From NCBI GenBank assembly GCA_017629215.1, contig JAGBXP010000035.1:1-64000 (forward strand): a stretch of DNA of 64,000 nucleotides. The letters are read 5' to 3'. Of the stretch, positions 54,067 through 64,000 are shown one piece after another. Source of the DNA: a bacterium. Its GTDB lineage: Bacteria > Cyanobacteriota > Vampirovibrionia > Gastranaerophilales > Gastranaerophilaceae. Positions within the stretch are counted from its first letter, which is position 1, and each line of letters opens with the position of its first letter. The notes under the pieces are model-generated. The model searched no databases. It was given only the letters and a program-made list of their open reading frames with translations, and was not told the DNA's origin. A program made the translations under genes and the position numbers.

Positions 54067-56172
54067 TTATGTGAAATACTCGGGTTTATCTAGTGTGTTT
54101 GTAGCTTTCATAACTCCTATACGACCAGATTTTTTTTGTATATTTGTAAAGATTGAACTAATAGCAAATGGGATTAAAACAATTAATGATAAAATAGGAA
54201 CACCACCAATTATTAGAGTATTTTTTAATGTTTTACCAGCTTTTCCACTTTCTTGTATTTGTTTTCTAATATTCATTAACATTTCATCTTGGACATTTTC
54301 TGTATATTTATTAGCCTTTTTTAATCTATTAATTTCTCTTGCTCTTTTATTAGTAATAAGATTTAAAATATCTTTTCCAAGATTTATTAAATAATTTGAG
54401 AACTTATTTTTTTTGACTTCATTTCTTATAACAGTTTCTATATTATCATTTAACTGTGGCAAAATTTCTAGTAGATGTGTGGTAAGCTTTGATATTGGTT
54501 CTCTAGTTTCTTTATTTTGCATTAGTTTTTCTAAGGCTTCAGCTCTCTCATTGCTATTTATAAACTGATTTATTAATTTTTTAATTGACTTATCTTTTTT
54601 GCTTGCTTCTTGTAATTCATTTAATGATGTTCTTATAACAGAATTTTTGTCTAATGCAAAATTAGCTATCAATTTTCCATATTTTGGAATATTTAATTTA
54701 CCTTCTAAAAATTGATATGTACCATAATAAAATAGAAGTGTTGGTCCTAGGCTAAATGGCACAGAAAGAACTGTTTGTAGAATATTTGTAACAGCTTCCA
54801 TATTTTCTGAATATGATTGCGACATTTCATCTATTTCTTTAAATGCAAAAAAAGTTTTTTCTTTTAGTTCTTCAGCTTCTTTAATTTGCTCTGGAGATTT
54901 TTCCATCTTCTTCAATTCTGCAAATATTTTAGCTTCTTTTTTTGCTTCAGTTTTTTTGTATTTATTAAACTCTTTTAAATCTTTAAAATAAGTTTTTATG
55001 AATTTTAAATTATAATAGATTTTTTTGAATGGACTAACTTTTTTATAATCATTTTCAACTTCACCAGCAGATTTTAATTCATTATCATTGAAATAGACAA
55101 TAGGAGATAGATCTTTTTTTAACTCTTCTTGAGCTTTATAACGCCCAACTCGTGCTGCATTTTTTTGCGAGCTTGTACCTGCAATAATTAATATCATTGA
55201 AAAGGTTAATGTTGCAAGTTGCCCAAGGCTTTTATTCAATGTAACATTTTTTGGAGAAGAAAAAGCTTTTATAAGTTTATTTACTACATACATTAATGGC
55301 ATAGTAAGAAGTAATTCTAGCATGCTTAATGTCTGAAAAGCGTTTTCAGTGTTTTCTGAATAATCTTCTGCTTTATTATTGATTATTCTAGATGAGTGTA
55401 AAATAAGTTCTTTATTTTCATTTGCTATTTGGATTTCTTCAGGCGTGTAATTCTTGTTTAATTTATCTTGAAATTCTTTATTTATACCCAGAGTTTGTTC
55501 TTTTTTATATTCTTTATAATCTTTTGAAAAATTGAGTATTTGCTTTATAGATTCTTTAAAAGATTGATTAGTATTTGCATCTGTGTTTTTTTTCACTTTA
55601 TCTTTTTTATTTAGCTTTGATTTATTTTTTGTTTTTTTATCAGTTTCGCTTGCCTCTGCTTTTTCTACAATTTCCGTAGCTTCTTTTATTTGCTCTGGAG
55701 TATAAGATACAAAACTATTAATATTATTTAAATCTTCTTTCATTGCTTTATAACGGCCTAATCTAGATGCTTTTACTTGCATTTTTGCTTCAATAGGAGC
55801 TAAAAGTAAAGGTAATATAAATGCAGGTATAAAGGATAAAGATGTATATATAATTGCTTTTGAAGTATTTTTGACTTTAACTCCCATAATTACAAAAGGT
55901 AACATGAGTGCAGTAGACGCAAGACCTATAGTATTTTGCATAGCCATTTCAATATTTTCTGCATAATTTTCAGAACGATTATCCATTATTTTTATAGCAT
56001 TAATAATTGAATTAGCTTTTCCTCGTATATTTTCTTCTCTTAATTTATATTCAGGATTATTTTGGATTAATTTAGATTTTTGCTTATTTTTTATATACAA
56101 ATTTTCAGAATATTTATCATAAACATTCCAATTTTTAGAAACATCTTTAACTGTTGCAATAATATCTGCCAT
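54067..56172 (-). CDS. Large uncharacterised membrane protein with three internal repeats
   Basis: A 701-aa protein with three repeats of roughly 180-250 residues. Each repeat opens with a helix ending in the motif YSENxE (NYAENIEMAMQN near 66, DYSENTENAFQT near 268, SYSENMEAVTN near 455). Two hydrophobic helices follow, then a closing motif around GRYKA (SRLGRYKAM, ARVGRYKAQ, GRIGVMKA). The linkers are Lys-rich coiled coils. Six or more membrane helices are expected. I recognise no family or enzyme motif; it may be a lineage-specific envelope scaffold. The upstream minus-strand gene is 32 nt away. Confidence 0.6.
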   Translation of the reverse strand: MADIIATVKDVSKNWNVYDKYSENLYIKNKQKSKLIQNNPEYKLREENIRGKANSIINAIKIMDNRSENYAENIEMAMQNTIGLASTALMLPFVIMGVKVKNTSKAIIYTSLSFIPAFILPLLLAPIEAKMQVKASRLGRYKAMKEDLNNINSFVSYTPEQIKEATEIVEKAEASETDKKTKNKSKLNKKDKVKKNTDANTNQSFKESIKQILNFSKDYKEYKKEQTLGINKEFQDKLNKNYTPEEIQIANENKELILHSSRIINNKAEDYSENTENAFQTLSMLELLLTMPLMYVVNKLIKAFSSPKNVTLNKSLGQLATLTFSMILIIAGTSSQKNAARVGRYKAQEELKKDLSPIVYFNDNELKSAGEVENDYKKVSPFKKIYYNLKFIKTYFKDLKEFNKYKKTEAKKEAKIFAELKKMEKSPEQIKEAEELKEKTFFAFKEIDEMSQSYSENMEAVTNILQTVLSVPFSLGPTLLFYYGTYQFLEGKLNIPKYGKLIANFALDKNSVIRTSLNELQEASKKDKSIKKLINQFINSNERAEALEKLMQNKETREPISKLTTHLLEILPQLNDNIETVIRNEVKKNKFSNYLINLGKDILNLITNKRAREINRLKKANKYTENVQDEMLMNIRKQIQESGKAGKTLKNTLIIGGVPILSLIVLIPFAISSIFTNIQKKSGRIGVMKATNTLDKPEYFT

Positions 56173-56204
56173 ATCTATACCAAAACCTAAAAAATTTTTT
56201 TTTG

Positions 56205-56423
56205 CTATTCATTAGCTTCTGCTTGTTTCTTTTGTTTGAGATAAAGTAATGGGAACGGTAATATTGCAAGTATTCCAGCAAGAGTAAGTAATAGAGCTTT
56301 ATTTTTTTTACCAAAAGAAATTGTATCCTGTTTTGAACTTTGATTATTCATTTTGTTGTTTTTGACTTTGTAATTATTATTTGCATAATAACCTCTAATA
56401 GATGATATTTTCATGAATGCCAC
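56205..56423 (-). CDS. Small membrane protein with shared N-terminal signature
   Basis: A 72-aa protein; the second Met (MKISSIRGYYANNN) is also a plausible start. An Asn/Lys-rich soluble stretch ends in TISFGKK, followed by one transmembrane helix (about 47-63) and a short charged tail. The N-terminus resembles that of the neighbouring 93-aa protein (MRVSAINQNYYASSR). Probably co-transcribed with the 701-aa protein downstream. Function unknown. Confidence 0.55.
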   Translation of the reverse strand: MAFMKISSIRGYYANNNYKVKNNKMNNQSSKQDTISFGKKNKALLLTLAGILAILPFPLLYLKQKKQAEANE

Positions 56424-56477
56424 CTCATATTAATTCCTATAATATTCTAAAACCTGAAATAATTTTTTTGCTTGAAT

Positions 56478-56515
56478 AAAAAAGTAGGAGAGAATTAATC
56501 TCTCCTACTTTTTTT
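56478..56515. terminator. Terminator of the glycine-zipper gene
   Basis: A perfect 12-bp stem AAGTAGGAGAGA/TCTCTCCTACTT (56482-56493 and 56499-56510) has A- and T-runs on both sides. It terminates the 93-aa gene on the minus strand and may insulate the next gene. Confidence 0.85.
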
Positions 56516-56795
56516 ATAATTTTTCTTCTATCTCATGTCCAATTTTTCCACCAATTAATAACCCTCCAGCATATACAGCTAAAATAGCAAGAGGTCCGGC
56601 TCCTGGTATTAAAAATGCCGCTGCGATAGTGGTAGCTGCAGCTCCTGTAGCACCTCCCAAAGATGCACCGACAATATCTTTAAATGCAGGATTATAAGTT
56701 TTGCAGGTGCCTGGTTTTCCTGTTTTTGATTGTTTGTTTAAATTTTGCATTCTTGAGCTTGCATAATAATTTTGGTTAATAGCACTAACTCTCAT
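56514..56795 (-). CDS. Glycine-zipper small membrane protein with shared N-terminal signature
   Basis: A 93-aa protein. Residues 1-40 are polar (MRVSAINQNYYASSR, then Lys/Thr-rich to NPAFKD). Residues 43-88 are a hydrophobic Gly/Ala-rich region with GGATGAAATT and GGLLIGGKIG, typical of glycine-zipper membrane segments. Such proteins insert as helical hairpins or oligomers. The N-terminal signature is shared with the 72-aa protein. The ribosome site AGGAGAA is good. Confidence 0.55.
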   Translation of the reverse strand: MRVSAINQNYYASSRMQNLNKQSKTGKPGTCKTYNPAFKDIVGASLGGATGAAATTIAAAFLIPGAGPLAILAVYAGGLLIGGKIGHEIEEKL

Positions 56796-56960
56796 AATTT
56801 TCTCCTATGTTTTAATAACACTATACAAATATCGAAAATATTTGATGAACACCATACACATTTGACCTAGGCTAATTATATCATATATTTACAGCAGTAG
56901 CAAATTTTGTATAATAATTTTGTGCAAATTGTTAAGTAATATTAATTTTTAAAAAAATAC

Positions 56961-56988
56961 TTGCAAAATTAGAAACTATGTGTATAAT
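56961..56988 (+). promoter_or_regulatory. Promoter of the HU gene
   Basis: TTGCAA (56961-56966) and TATAAT (56983-56988) with 16-nt spacing lie about 70 nt upstream of the HU start codon. This implies a leader of roughly 60 nt and argues against a start at 56980. Confidence 0.75.
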
Positions 56989-57057
56989 GAAGCTATAAGA
57001 TATGTGAATGTCAATAATGACACACATAAGAGAGTACTAGTGTATAGGAGATTTATC

Positions 57058-57330
57058 ATGAACAAAGAAGAATTAGTAAAAGAGATTTCAAAAAAGACAA
57101 AATTATCTCAAAAAGTATCTTCTGAAGTATTATCAGCTACTTTAGAAATCATCCAAAAAACAGTTGCTAAAGGAAAAAAAGTTACTTTAGTTGGATTTGG
57201 AACTTGGGAAGCTCGCAAAAGAGCTGCTAGAACTGGCAGAAACCCACAAACTGGTAAAGAATTAAAAATTGCTGCAAAAACAGTTCCTGCTTTCTCAGCT
57301 GGTAAAAACTTCAAAGAACTTGTAAAATAA
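57058..57330 (+). CDS. hup: DNA-binding protein HU
   Basis: Starts at ATG 57058 (TAGGAG upstream), giving the canonical 90 aa. It has the HU pattern MNKEELVKEISKKT, VTLVGFGTWEARKRAAR and the DNA-inserting arm with the signature RTGRNPQTGKELKI, then TVPAFSAGKNFKELV. HU bends and compacts DNA. Monocistronic with a consensus promoter and strong terminator, as expected for an abundant nucleoid protein. Confidence 0.96.
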   Translation: MNKEELVKEISKKTKLSQKVSSEVLSATLEIIQKTVAKGKKVTLVGFGTWEARKRAARTGRNPQTGKELKIAAKTVPAFSAGKNFKELVK

Positions 57331-57352
57331 TTATTCTATTTAGAAGTTTAAA

Positions 57353-57394
57353 AAACGGCAGATTTCTTGGTAGAAATCTGCCGTTTATCTTTTT
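57353..57394 (+). terminator. Terminator of the HU gene
   Basis: A perfect 15-bp stem (57353-57367 and 57372-57386, loop TGGT) is followed by a T-rich tract. The right arm ends at the stop codon of the convergent gene. Confidence 0.9.
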
Positions 57395-58635
57395 AACGTG
57401 ATTAATTGATTGTTTTTTAAACTGACTATAACCGTATTAGAAATTGGTATGCCACCTTTTATTGCAGGTTTGTTGACAACAAGACCGTTAACATACATTA
57501 CCGTAGAGCCACCACCATCTAAATTCATAGCATTAACACAACCAAATTCTTTCATTAATTGAGCTAATTCCATTAATGTTAGTCCTATTGACGCTCCTTC
57601 TCTACCATCAGCTGTTAACATAATTAAATTGTTGTTTTTTGTATAACCAATTGCAGTACGAGGGTTTCTTCCACCTATAGCTGAAAGCTTTTGAGCTGTC
57701 ATGTCAACAAAGACCTCTCCGTTTCTTACTAAATAAGGTCCTCCTCCAATGACATGGTTGACATTTTTCCATTCGGGGTTAATTTGCAGGTCTAATTTGA
57801 ATTTCTTTGCTTTGCTTATTGTCTCTAGTTTTTTTATTGGAGCAATAACCACAAAGCCTTTTTCTGGAATTTCAACGCTGTTCGTTGTAATTTTTACGAG
57901 TTTACCATTACTCACTACCAATTGCGCACCGTATTTAGGAGATGACGGAGAAATTTTACCCCAATCTCTCGTATATACAATTGCATGAGTCGATAACATT
58001 CTGGGCTGATTAACATTGTCAATTTTCAAATCTCCTATGTTTGTTTTCACTAATGCTTTTAATTTAACTCTTGCCATTTCATATTTATTTTCGAAAATTC
58101 CAAGTGCAACACGATCATAAATAGGACCTGTATAGATTTTTCGATTTATCATTAATGTTCCTAATGGAACTCCAGTTTGAGGTTTAAAATATCCACCGTT
58201 AATAGCAACAATTGCGTTTTCTCGTTGGGCGATATTAGAAATTTTTTCTTTTGAAGCTAAAGTAGTAGAAGCTGTTGCAGGTTCTATCTCAAGATTGTTA
58301 TTAACATTAGTCGAAAGCTCTATAACATTTATTCGTACAGGACGATTATTATAAAATTTAATCATCTGAACATGCTTTATGCCTTTGTCTACTTCATTAA
58401 TTTTTGAACCTGCATATTTATAATTTAAGTTTTGATTAAATGATTGTTCAAGCTTAAATTGATTTTCAATCAACAAATCTAAAGTTGGAGATAATCCAGT
58501 GTAGCTTCCATTACTAAAGTCTTTTGCACATAAATTTGCCGTAGTAGTTAGCAAAAGAGAAATTACAATAATAATCCCACCTGCATTCATTGCAGTTTTT
58601 TTTAAATTTTGACTTCGTAAAAATACTGTATCCAT
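57385..58635 (-). CDS. Phosphodiester glycosidase (NAGPA/DUF2233) family protein
   Basis: A 416-aa protein with an N-terminal membrane anchor or signal (about residues 15-38). The NAGPA-like domain has AIVAINGGYFKPQTGVPLG near 145, VIGGGPYLVRNGE near 285, NPRTAIGYTKNNNLIMLTAD, and the hallmark NLDGGGSTVMYVNG near 375. The family removes terminal N-acetylglucosamine from phosphodiester-linked glycans and is common in exopolysaccharide loci. An extracytoplasmic role is likely. It is divergent from gyrA across a 611-bp gap. Confidence 0.82.
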   Translation of the reverse strand: MDTVFLRSQNLKKTAMNAGGIIIVISLLLTTTANLCAKDFSNGSYTGLSPTLDLLIENQFKLEQSFNQNLNYKYAGSKINEVDKGIKHVQMIKFYNNRPVRINVIELSTNVNNNLEIEPATASTTLASKEKISNIAQRENAIVAINGGYFKPQTGVPLGTLMINRKIYTGPIYDRVALGIFENKYEMARVKLKALVKTNIGDLKIDNVNQPRMLSTHAIVYTRDWGKISPSSPKYGAQLVVSNGKLVKITTNSVEIPEKGFVVIAPIKKLETISKAKKFKLDLQINPEWKNVNHVIGGGPYLVRNGEVFVDMTAQKLSAIGGRNPRTAIGYTKNNNLIMLTADGREGASIGLTLMELAQLMKEFGCVNAMNLDGGGSTVMYVNGLVVNKPAIKGGIPISNTVIVSLKNNQLITLKR

Positions 58636-59246
58636 TGTTTTTACCTAAGTTCAGTAACAGGATACCTTTTTTATTTAAGAGTGGTGTGGGGTTATTAACA
58701 CTCTAGGTTTAATGTATCAACGTGTCTTTGTATACATTACGCTCTACTAACATTATAACACACACTTATTTTCGCTACAATCCTTGTTTTATAATACTTT
58801 AGAGTGATTTATTTATGGTTAAAAATACACTTATTTGCATTTTATATAAGCAAAAGAAAAAGTTTGCCAAGAAAGCTTAGCAAACATTAAATAAACACGA
58901 GGATATTAAGAGAGAGAGAATATAAAAGAAACTTTTTTTAATATTTTAGCAAAATTGAATGCCTAATTTATTTTATTTCTAATCTTGATTTTATCTATTT
59001 CCTTTTCTTGCGTCTTACATATATATAAAGTTTTTTTGATTTGAAAAATTGCCTTTTTTGAGTTGTTTTTGGGAAAATTGTTACACAACTTAAATTTGTA
59101 TATATTTAGGATTATCCTTTTATATACAAAGATTATATTTGTTCGAGGAAATATAATTTAAAAAACTTGGATAAAATACGATATTGCTTTACAGAAAGTA
59201 TTTTTATGGTAGTATAATAGAATATGAGGGATGGAGGAGAAGGATT
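58636..59246. other. 611-bp intergenic region between the NAGPA-like gene and gyrA
   Basis: I see no gene here. It contains inverted repeats AGAGTG/CACTCT (58678-58704) and TAATGTAT/ATACATTA (58710-58739), close to the NAGPA-like gene, possible operators. A GTTTGC...GCAAAC hairpin lies near 58861-58886. The gyrA promoter is near its right end. The rest is plain AT-rich sequence. Confidence 0.55.
59188..59218 (+). promoter_or_regulatory. Putative gyrA promoter
   Basis: TATAAT (59213-59218) with TTTACA (59188-59193) at a long 19-nt spacing. The strong -10 falls inside any longer reading frame from 59184, which supports the start at 59247. Confidence 0.5.
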
Positions 59247-61790
59247 TTGAGTCAACAAAATATGTTTTCAGATGGTAAGATTGTGCCAGTTAATATACGA
59301 GAAGAAATGAAGAAGTGCTATATTGACTATGCGATGTCAGTAATAGTTGGACGTGCGCTTCCAGATGTACGAGATGGTTTAAAGCCTGTACATAGACGTA
59401 TTTTATATGCAATGAATGAATTGGGTATGACTCCTGATAAACCATTTAAAAAGTGTGCTCGTATTGTAGGTGAAGTTTTGGGTAAATATCACCCACATGG
59501 TGATAGCTCTGTTTACGAAGCTCTTGTTCGTTTAGCTCAAGATTTTAACACAAGATATCTGGTTGTTGATGGTCATGGAAACTTTGGTTCGGTTGACGGA
59601 GATGGTGCAGCAGCAATGCGTTATACAGAAGCTCGTATGCACAAAATTACAACATCGATGCTCGCTGATATTGATTGTGAAACAGTTGACTTTGTTCCAA
59701 ACTTTGATGGTTCTTTAGAAGAACCTTCTGTTTTACCTGTTAGATTACCAATGTTATTATTAAATGGTGTATCAGGGATTGCTGTTGGCATGGCAACTAA
59801 TATTCCTCCACATAACTTATCAGAAGTTGTTGACGGTACGATTGCATTAATAGACAATCCTCAAATCACAATTGAAGGATTGATGGAGCATATTAAAGGT
59901 CCAGATTTCCCTACAGCAGCTACAATTATTGGCTTAAATGATATTAAACAAGCTTATGAAACTGGTCGTGGTTCAATTAAAATGTCATCTGTAGCTACTA
60001 TAGAAGAAATACCTGGAGGTGCTGGTAGACAAACAAGAACAGCTATAATAGTTACAGAAATACCTTATCAGGTTAATAAAGCACAATTAATTGAAAAAAT
60101 TGCTGATTTGGTTAAAGAACAAAGAATTAATGGCATTTCAGATTTGCGAGATGAATCAGATCGTGATGGCATGAGAATTGTAATTGAGCTTAAGCGTGAT
60201 GCTAAGCCTGAAGTAGTTAAAAATAATTTATTTAAGTATACTCAACTTGCAACAACATTTGGTGTAAATATGGTAACTCTTTGCGGTAAGCAACCAAGAT
60301 TATTAAATTTACATGAAGTATTAAGTGAATTTGTTGAACATAGAGTTGAAATTGTAACAAGAAGAACTATTTATTTCTTGAAAAAAGCTAAAATTAGAGC
60401 TCATATTTTAGCAGGTTTATTAATTGCTTTAGGTTCGTTAGATGAAGTTATTGAACTTATTAAGAAGTCAAAAACTACTGATGATGCAAGAGTTGGTTTA
60501 ATGAGTCGATTTGGATTAGATATTGATCAAGCTAACGCAATTTTAGAAATGCAGTTAAGAAGATTGACTGGTTTAGAACAAGATAAAATTAAGAATGAAT
60601 ATGATGAATTATTAAAGAAAATTCAAGAGTATGAAGAAATACTTGCTGATAGACAAAAAGTTCTTGATATTATTAAAGCAGAGCTTCTTGAAGATAAGGA
60701 AAAATATGGTGATGATAGAAAGACTCAAATTCTTCCAGAACAAGGCGAAGTAACTATTGAGGATTTAACACCAAATACTCCAATGGCTGTATTTATAACT
60801 CATCAAGGTTATTTAAAGAGAATTGCTTTGGATACATTTGAACGTCAAAATAGAGCTACAAGAGGTAAAGCTGGTATTAAAACAAAAGAAGATGATGATA
60901 TTCAACACTTCTTTACTGCTATGATGCACGATAAAGTATTATTCTTCTCTTCTAAAGGTATTGTATACAGCTTGAATGTTTATGATTTCCCTGAAGGTGG
61001 TAGACAATCAAAAGGATTACCAATTGTAAATGTATTACCAATAGAACAAGGTGAAAAGATTACTGCTGTTGTTCCAGTAAGCACATTTTCACACGACTTG
61101 AATTTAATTATGTTAACTCAAAAAGGTTACATTAAGAGAATTGAATTAGATAACTTTGCAAATATCAGAAGAAGTGGTATTATTGCAATTTCACTTGAAG
61201 AAGGTGATAGATTGAACTGGGTTAAATTAGCAAATCCTAATGACGAGATTATTATTGGTACATCTTGTGGTATGGCAATTAGATTTCCAATTGAAGATTT
61301 AAGACCTCTAGGAAGAAGCGCAAGAGGGGTTAATTCGATGAAACTTCGTTCGGCTGATACGATTATTGGCTGTGATATAGTTCCAAGAAACTATGACGCT
61401 GATTTATTAGTTGTAACATCTGATGGATTTGGTAAACGTACAAAATTAAGCGAATTCCGTTCACAAAATAGAGGTGGTATTGGCTTGATTGCGACTAAGT
61501 TTAAGTCTAGCATGTCAAGATTAGTTGCTTTAACAATTGTTGAAGAAAAAGATGAAATAATGTTAGTAACATCCAGTGGAATTGTAACAAGAATTAAAGC
61601 TGGAGATATTTCATGTCAAGGTAGACCAGCAACAGGTGTTAGAGCTCAAAACTTGATGGAAAATGATACAGTTGTTTCAGTAAATAAAATTGTAAATACT
61701 GATAAAGATGACGAGGCTGAATTAAATGAGAGTTGCACTTTAAATGATATGCAATCAACGGGTGAGCAAACATCATTGATTGAAGAATAA
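59247..61790 (+). CDS. gyrA: DNA gyrase subunit A
   Basis: The start is TTG 59247 (ribosome site GGAGGAGAAGGA), giving 847 aa. The breakage-reunion domain has [20 protein letters not shown], the quinolone-resistance region [17 protein letters not shown] and the catalytic Tyr in [10 protein letters not shown]. These positions look wild-type (Ser and Glu at the usual resistance sites). The C-terminal beta-pinwheel has six blades. The GyrA-box region reads [10 protein letters not shown] instead of QRRGGKG, a degenerate form that could affect DNA wrapping. ParC is an alternative, but a full pinwheel favours GyrA. Confidence 0.92.
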   Translation: MSQQNMFSDGKIVPVNIREEMKKCYIDYAMSVIVGRALPDVRDGLKPVHRRILYAMNELGMTPDKPFKKCARIVGEVLGKYHPHGDSSVYEALVRLAQDFNTRYLVVDGHGNFGSVDGDGAAAMRYTEARMHKITTSMLADIDCETVDFVPNFDGSLEEPSVLPVRLPMLLLNGVSGIAVGMATNIPPHNLSEVVDGTIALIDNPQITIEGLMEHIKGPDFPTAATIIGLNDIKQAYETGRGSIKMSSVATIEEIPGGAGRQTRTAIIVTEIPYQVNKAQLIEKIADLVKEQRINGISDLRDESDRDGMRIVIELKRDAKPEVVKNNLFKYTQLATTFGVNMVTLCGKQPRLLNLHEVLSEFVEHRVEIVTRRTIYFLKKAKIRAHILAGLLIALGSLDEVIELIKKSKTTDDARVGLMSRFGLDIDQANAILEMQLRRLTGLEQDKIKNEYDELLKKIQEYEEILADRQKVLDIIKAELLEDKEKYGDDRKTQILPEQGEVTIEDLTPNTPMAVFITHQGYLKRIALDTFERQNRATRGKAGIKTKEDDDIQHFFTAMMHDKVLFFSSKGIVYSLNVYDFPEGGRQSKGLPIVNVLPIEQGEKITAVVPVSTFSHDLNLIMLTQKGYIKRIELDNFANIRRSGIIAISLEEGDRLNWVKLANPNDEIIIGTSCGMAIRFPIEDLRPLGRSARGVNSMKLRSADTIIGCDIVPRNYDADLLVVTSDGFGKRTKLSEFRSQNRGGIGLIATKFKSSMSRLVALTIVEEKDEIMLVTSSGIVTRIKAGDISCQGRPATGVRAQNLMENDTVVSVNKIVNTDKDDEAELNESCTLNDMQSTGEQTSLIEE

Positions 61791-61796
61791 AATTTT

Positions 61797-61819
61797 TAGG
61801 TCGGGAATTTCCCGACCTA
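61797..61819. other. Intergenic hairpin between gyrA and ilvC
   Basis: TAGGTCGGGAA-T-TTCCCGACCTA is a GC-rich near-perfect palindrome with 11-bp arms. No T-run follows on either strand, so it is not a classic terminator; it may stabilise or process a gyrA-ilvC transcript or bind a protein. Confidence 0.5.
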
Positions 61820-61820
61820 A

Positions 61821-62846
<1,026 letters not shown>

Positions 62847-62883
62847 CCTACTAGGTTATGGTTTTTGCAATAAACTTTTTTAA

Positions 62884-62922
62884 AATAAGTATGTAATCAA
62901 AAGAGTACATACTTATTTTTTT
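62884..62922 (+). terminator. Terminator of ilvC
   Basis: A perfect 12-bp stem AATAAGTATGTA/TACATACTTATT (62884-62895 and 62906-62917) is followed by T8. Confidence 0.88.
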
Positions 62923-62936
62923 TAAAGGAGTAAATT

Positions 62937-63221
62937 ATGAAAAAATTTTTATCTATGTTCGCTATCCTAGGAATTATTGCTGTAGGCGCACAAGCTACTC
63001 AAGCAGCTTGGTATGATTCAAATTGGAATCCTTCAAACTGGTTTGGTCGTGGATGTAACAAATGTGAAAAAAAATGCGACCCTTGTAAAAAGATCGAAAA
63101 AAAATGTGATCCTTGTTCAACAGGTTTTGCAACACCTTGTAACCCATGTGAAAAAGCAAATCCTTGCCCTGTTCAACAACCTTGTGATCCTTGTGATAAA
63201 CTACAAAACATGAATAAATAG
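62937..63221 (+). CDS. Secreted Cys-rich protein with CxPC repeats
   Basis: A 94-aa protein with a signal peptide (MKKFLSMFAILGIIAVGA..., likely cleavage near TQAA, residue 24). The mature part begins with an aromatic-rich segment (WYDSNWNPSNWFG) followed by repeated Cys pairs: CNKCEKKCDPC, KKCDPC, TPCNPCEKANPCPVQQPCDP and a last CDKL. Fourteen cysteines in about 55 residues suggest either a metal-binding or a densely disulfide-linked surface protein. It is flanked by terminators and has an AAAGGAG site, so it is a stand-alone, probably well-expressed gene. Confidence 0.65.
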   Translation: MKKFLSMFAILGIIAVGAQATQAAWYDSNWNPSNWFGRGCNKCEKKCDPCKKIEKKCDPCSTGFATPCNPCEKANPCPVQQPCDPCDKLQNMNK

Positions 63222-63235
63222 TTAGAATTAAAAAA

Positions 63236-63275
63236 AAGGAGCTTGTATAAATAACTTATACAAGCTCTTTTATTT
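63236..63275. terminator. Bidirectional terminator between the CxPC gene and the oadB-like gene
   Basis: AGCTTGTATAA (63240-63250) and TTATACAAGCT (63256-63266) form an 11-bp stem extended by G-C and A-T pairs, with A- and T-runs outside. Confidence 0.88.
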
Positions 63276-63293
63276 TGATTAAATATTTAATCT

Positions 63294-64000
63294 TTAGCCA
63301 CAAAGTGCAAGTAATACACCTGCTGCTACAGCTGAACCAATTACGCCTGATACGTTTGGTCCCATAGCGTGCATTAACAAGAAGTTTTGAGGATTAGCCT
63401 CTAAACCAACTTTGTTAGAAACACGTGCAGCCATTGGAACTGCTGAAACACCAGCTGAACCAATAAGTGGGTTGATTTTAGTTTTACTAAATACGTTCAT
63501 CAACTTAGCCATTAACACTCCACCAGCAGTAGCTAATGAGAATGCAACGATACCTAAGATTAAGATAAACAATGTTTGCATTGTCAAGAACTGTTCTGCA
63601 GAAAGTTTTGAACCAACTGATAAACCTAAGAAAATAGTTACAATGTTAATTAAAGCATTTTGCATTGTATCAGAAAGTCTTTCTACGACACCACATTCTT
63701 TACATAAGTTACCAAAACATAATGCGCCTAAAAGAGGACAAGCACTTGGTAAGAAAATTACACATAGTAAAAGAACCATTATAGGGAACACGATTTTTTC
63801 TCTCTTAGAAACTTCTCTTAATTGTGTCATTTGGATTTTACGTTCAGCTTCAGTAGTTAGCCATTTCATAATAGGTGGCTGAATTACTGGTACTAATGCC
63901 ATATAAGAATATGCTGCAACTGCAATTGGTCCAAGTAAATCTGGAGCAAGTTTTGTTGTTACATAGATTGAAGTTGGACCGTCAGCGCCACCAATGATAC
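63294..64000 (-). CDS. Na+-transporting decarboxylase beta subunit (OadB/GcdB/MmdB family), 5' end beyond window
   Basis: The open frame continues through the right edge on the minus strand. The visible part reads [17 protein letters not shown] near the edge, then [20 protein letters not shown], and ends with [20 protein letters not shown] and [19 protein letters not shown]. These are core motifs of the membrane beta subunit of sodium-pumping oxaloacetate, methylmalonyl-CoA or glutaconyl-CoA decarboxylases. Several membrane helices are present. The N-terminal portion lies outside the window. It supports an anaerobic sodium-motive energy metabolism. Confidence 0.9.
   Translation of the reverse strand, partial: IIGGADGPTSIYVTTKLAPDLLGPIAVAAYSYMALVPVIQPPIMKWLTTEAERKIQMTQLREVSKREKIVFPIMVLLLCVIFLPSACPLLGALCFGNLCKECGVVERLSDTMQNALINIVTIFLGLSVGSKLSAEQFLTMQTLFILILGIVAFSLATAGGVLMAKLMNVFSKTKINPLIGSAGVSAVPMAARVSNKVGLEANPQNFLLMHAMGPNVSGVIGSAVAAGVLLALCG

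Overview
The window is AT-rich chromosomal DNA from a bacterium that fits the non-photosynthetic gut Cyanobacteria (Melainabacteria/Vampirovibrionia, Gastranaerophilales-like). This placement is inferred from three things. There is a Ycf45-type AAA ATPase with an R3H domain (14015-15610) and a VKOR-DsbA fusion (40458-41645), both familiar from Cyanobacteria. There are no photosynthesis genes. The lifestyle genes are anaerobic and fermentative: pyruvate formate-lyase, superoxide reductase plus ferritin, and a Na+-pumping decarboxylase beta subunit. Envelope genes (Skp/OmpH, a beta-barrel-like protein) point to a diderm cell. Flagellar rod and type IV pilus genes point to motility.

Layout. 1-4 kb: tRNA-Ser, a division-type coiled-coil protein, envelope proteins, a TPR protein and a YkgJ-type Cys-cluster protein. 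4.1-7.2 kb: dnaG-rpoD. 7.2-12.5 kb: a possibly rod-related small protein, an orphan 452-aa protein, two FlgF/FlgG-type genes, flgB, flgC and a pheA-like gene. 12.6-17.6 kb: TPR proteins, the Ycf45-like ATPase and a two-gene membrane module of unknown function. 17.8-20.7 kb: a glucan phosphorylase homologue, an EF-hand-like protein and a TSCPD protein. 20.7-27.5 kb: the operon nadA-rlmB-sigma factor-TPR, divergent from pilM/N-pilO. 27.5-33 kb: pgi, a split pyruvate formate-lyase and pepA. 33-36 kb: pyrH-frr-cdsA-rnc. 36-42.2 kb: an XRE regulator, a decayed PAPS-reductase/methylase remnant, tcdA, yebC-ybaB-recR, VKOR and queH. 42.2-46.8 kb: an accessory island beside tRNA-Met with an EcoRI-type adenine methylase, a DUF262-HNH nuclease, an XRE regulator and a protein with a HEPN-like motif, followed by a repeat-rich stretch. 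46.8-54 kb: a Maf/DUF115 glycosyltransferase, rlmN, YkgJ-type protein, superoxide reductase-ferritin, a reduced PurD-like protein, HTH proteins and ispF. 54-56.8 kb: three lineage-type membrane proteins. 57-64 kb: HU, a NAGPA-like glycosidase, gyrA, ilvC, a CxPC-repeat secreted protein and the 3' part of an oadB-like gene that runs off the right edge.

The points most worth a second look are: (i) pyruvate formate-lyase split into a radical-less body and a separate glycyl-radical domain; (ii) a GT35 phosphorylase homologue with Ser where the PLP lysine should be; (iii) a prephenate dehydratase homologue with Arg in place of the catalytic Thr; (iv) the methylase/DUF262-HNH/HEPN-like island with its iteron-like repeats and a partial duplication of tRNA-Met; (v) a 10-G tract inside yebC; and (vi) uncharacterised membrane proteins built on internal repeats or on a shared N-terminal signature. 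All calls come from reading the sequence and remembered family motifs; no database search was run.
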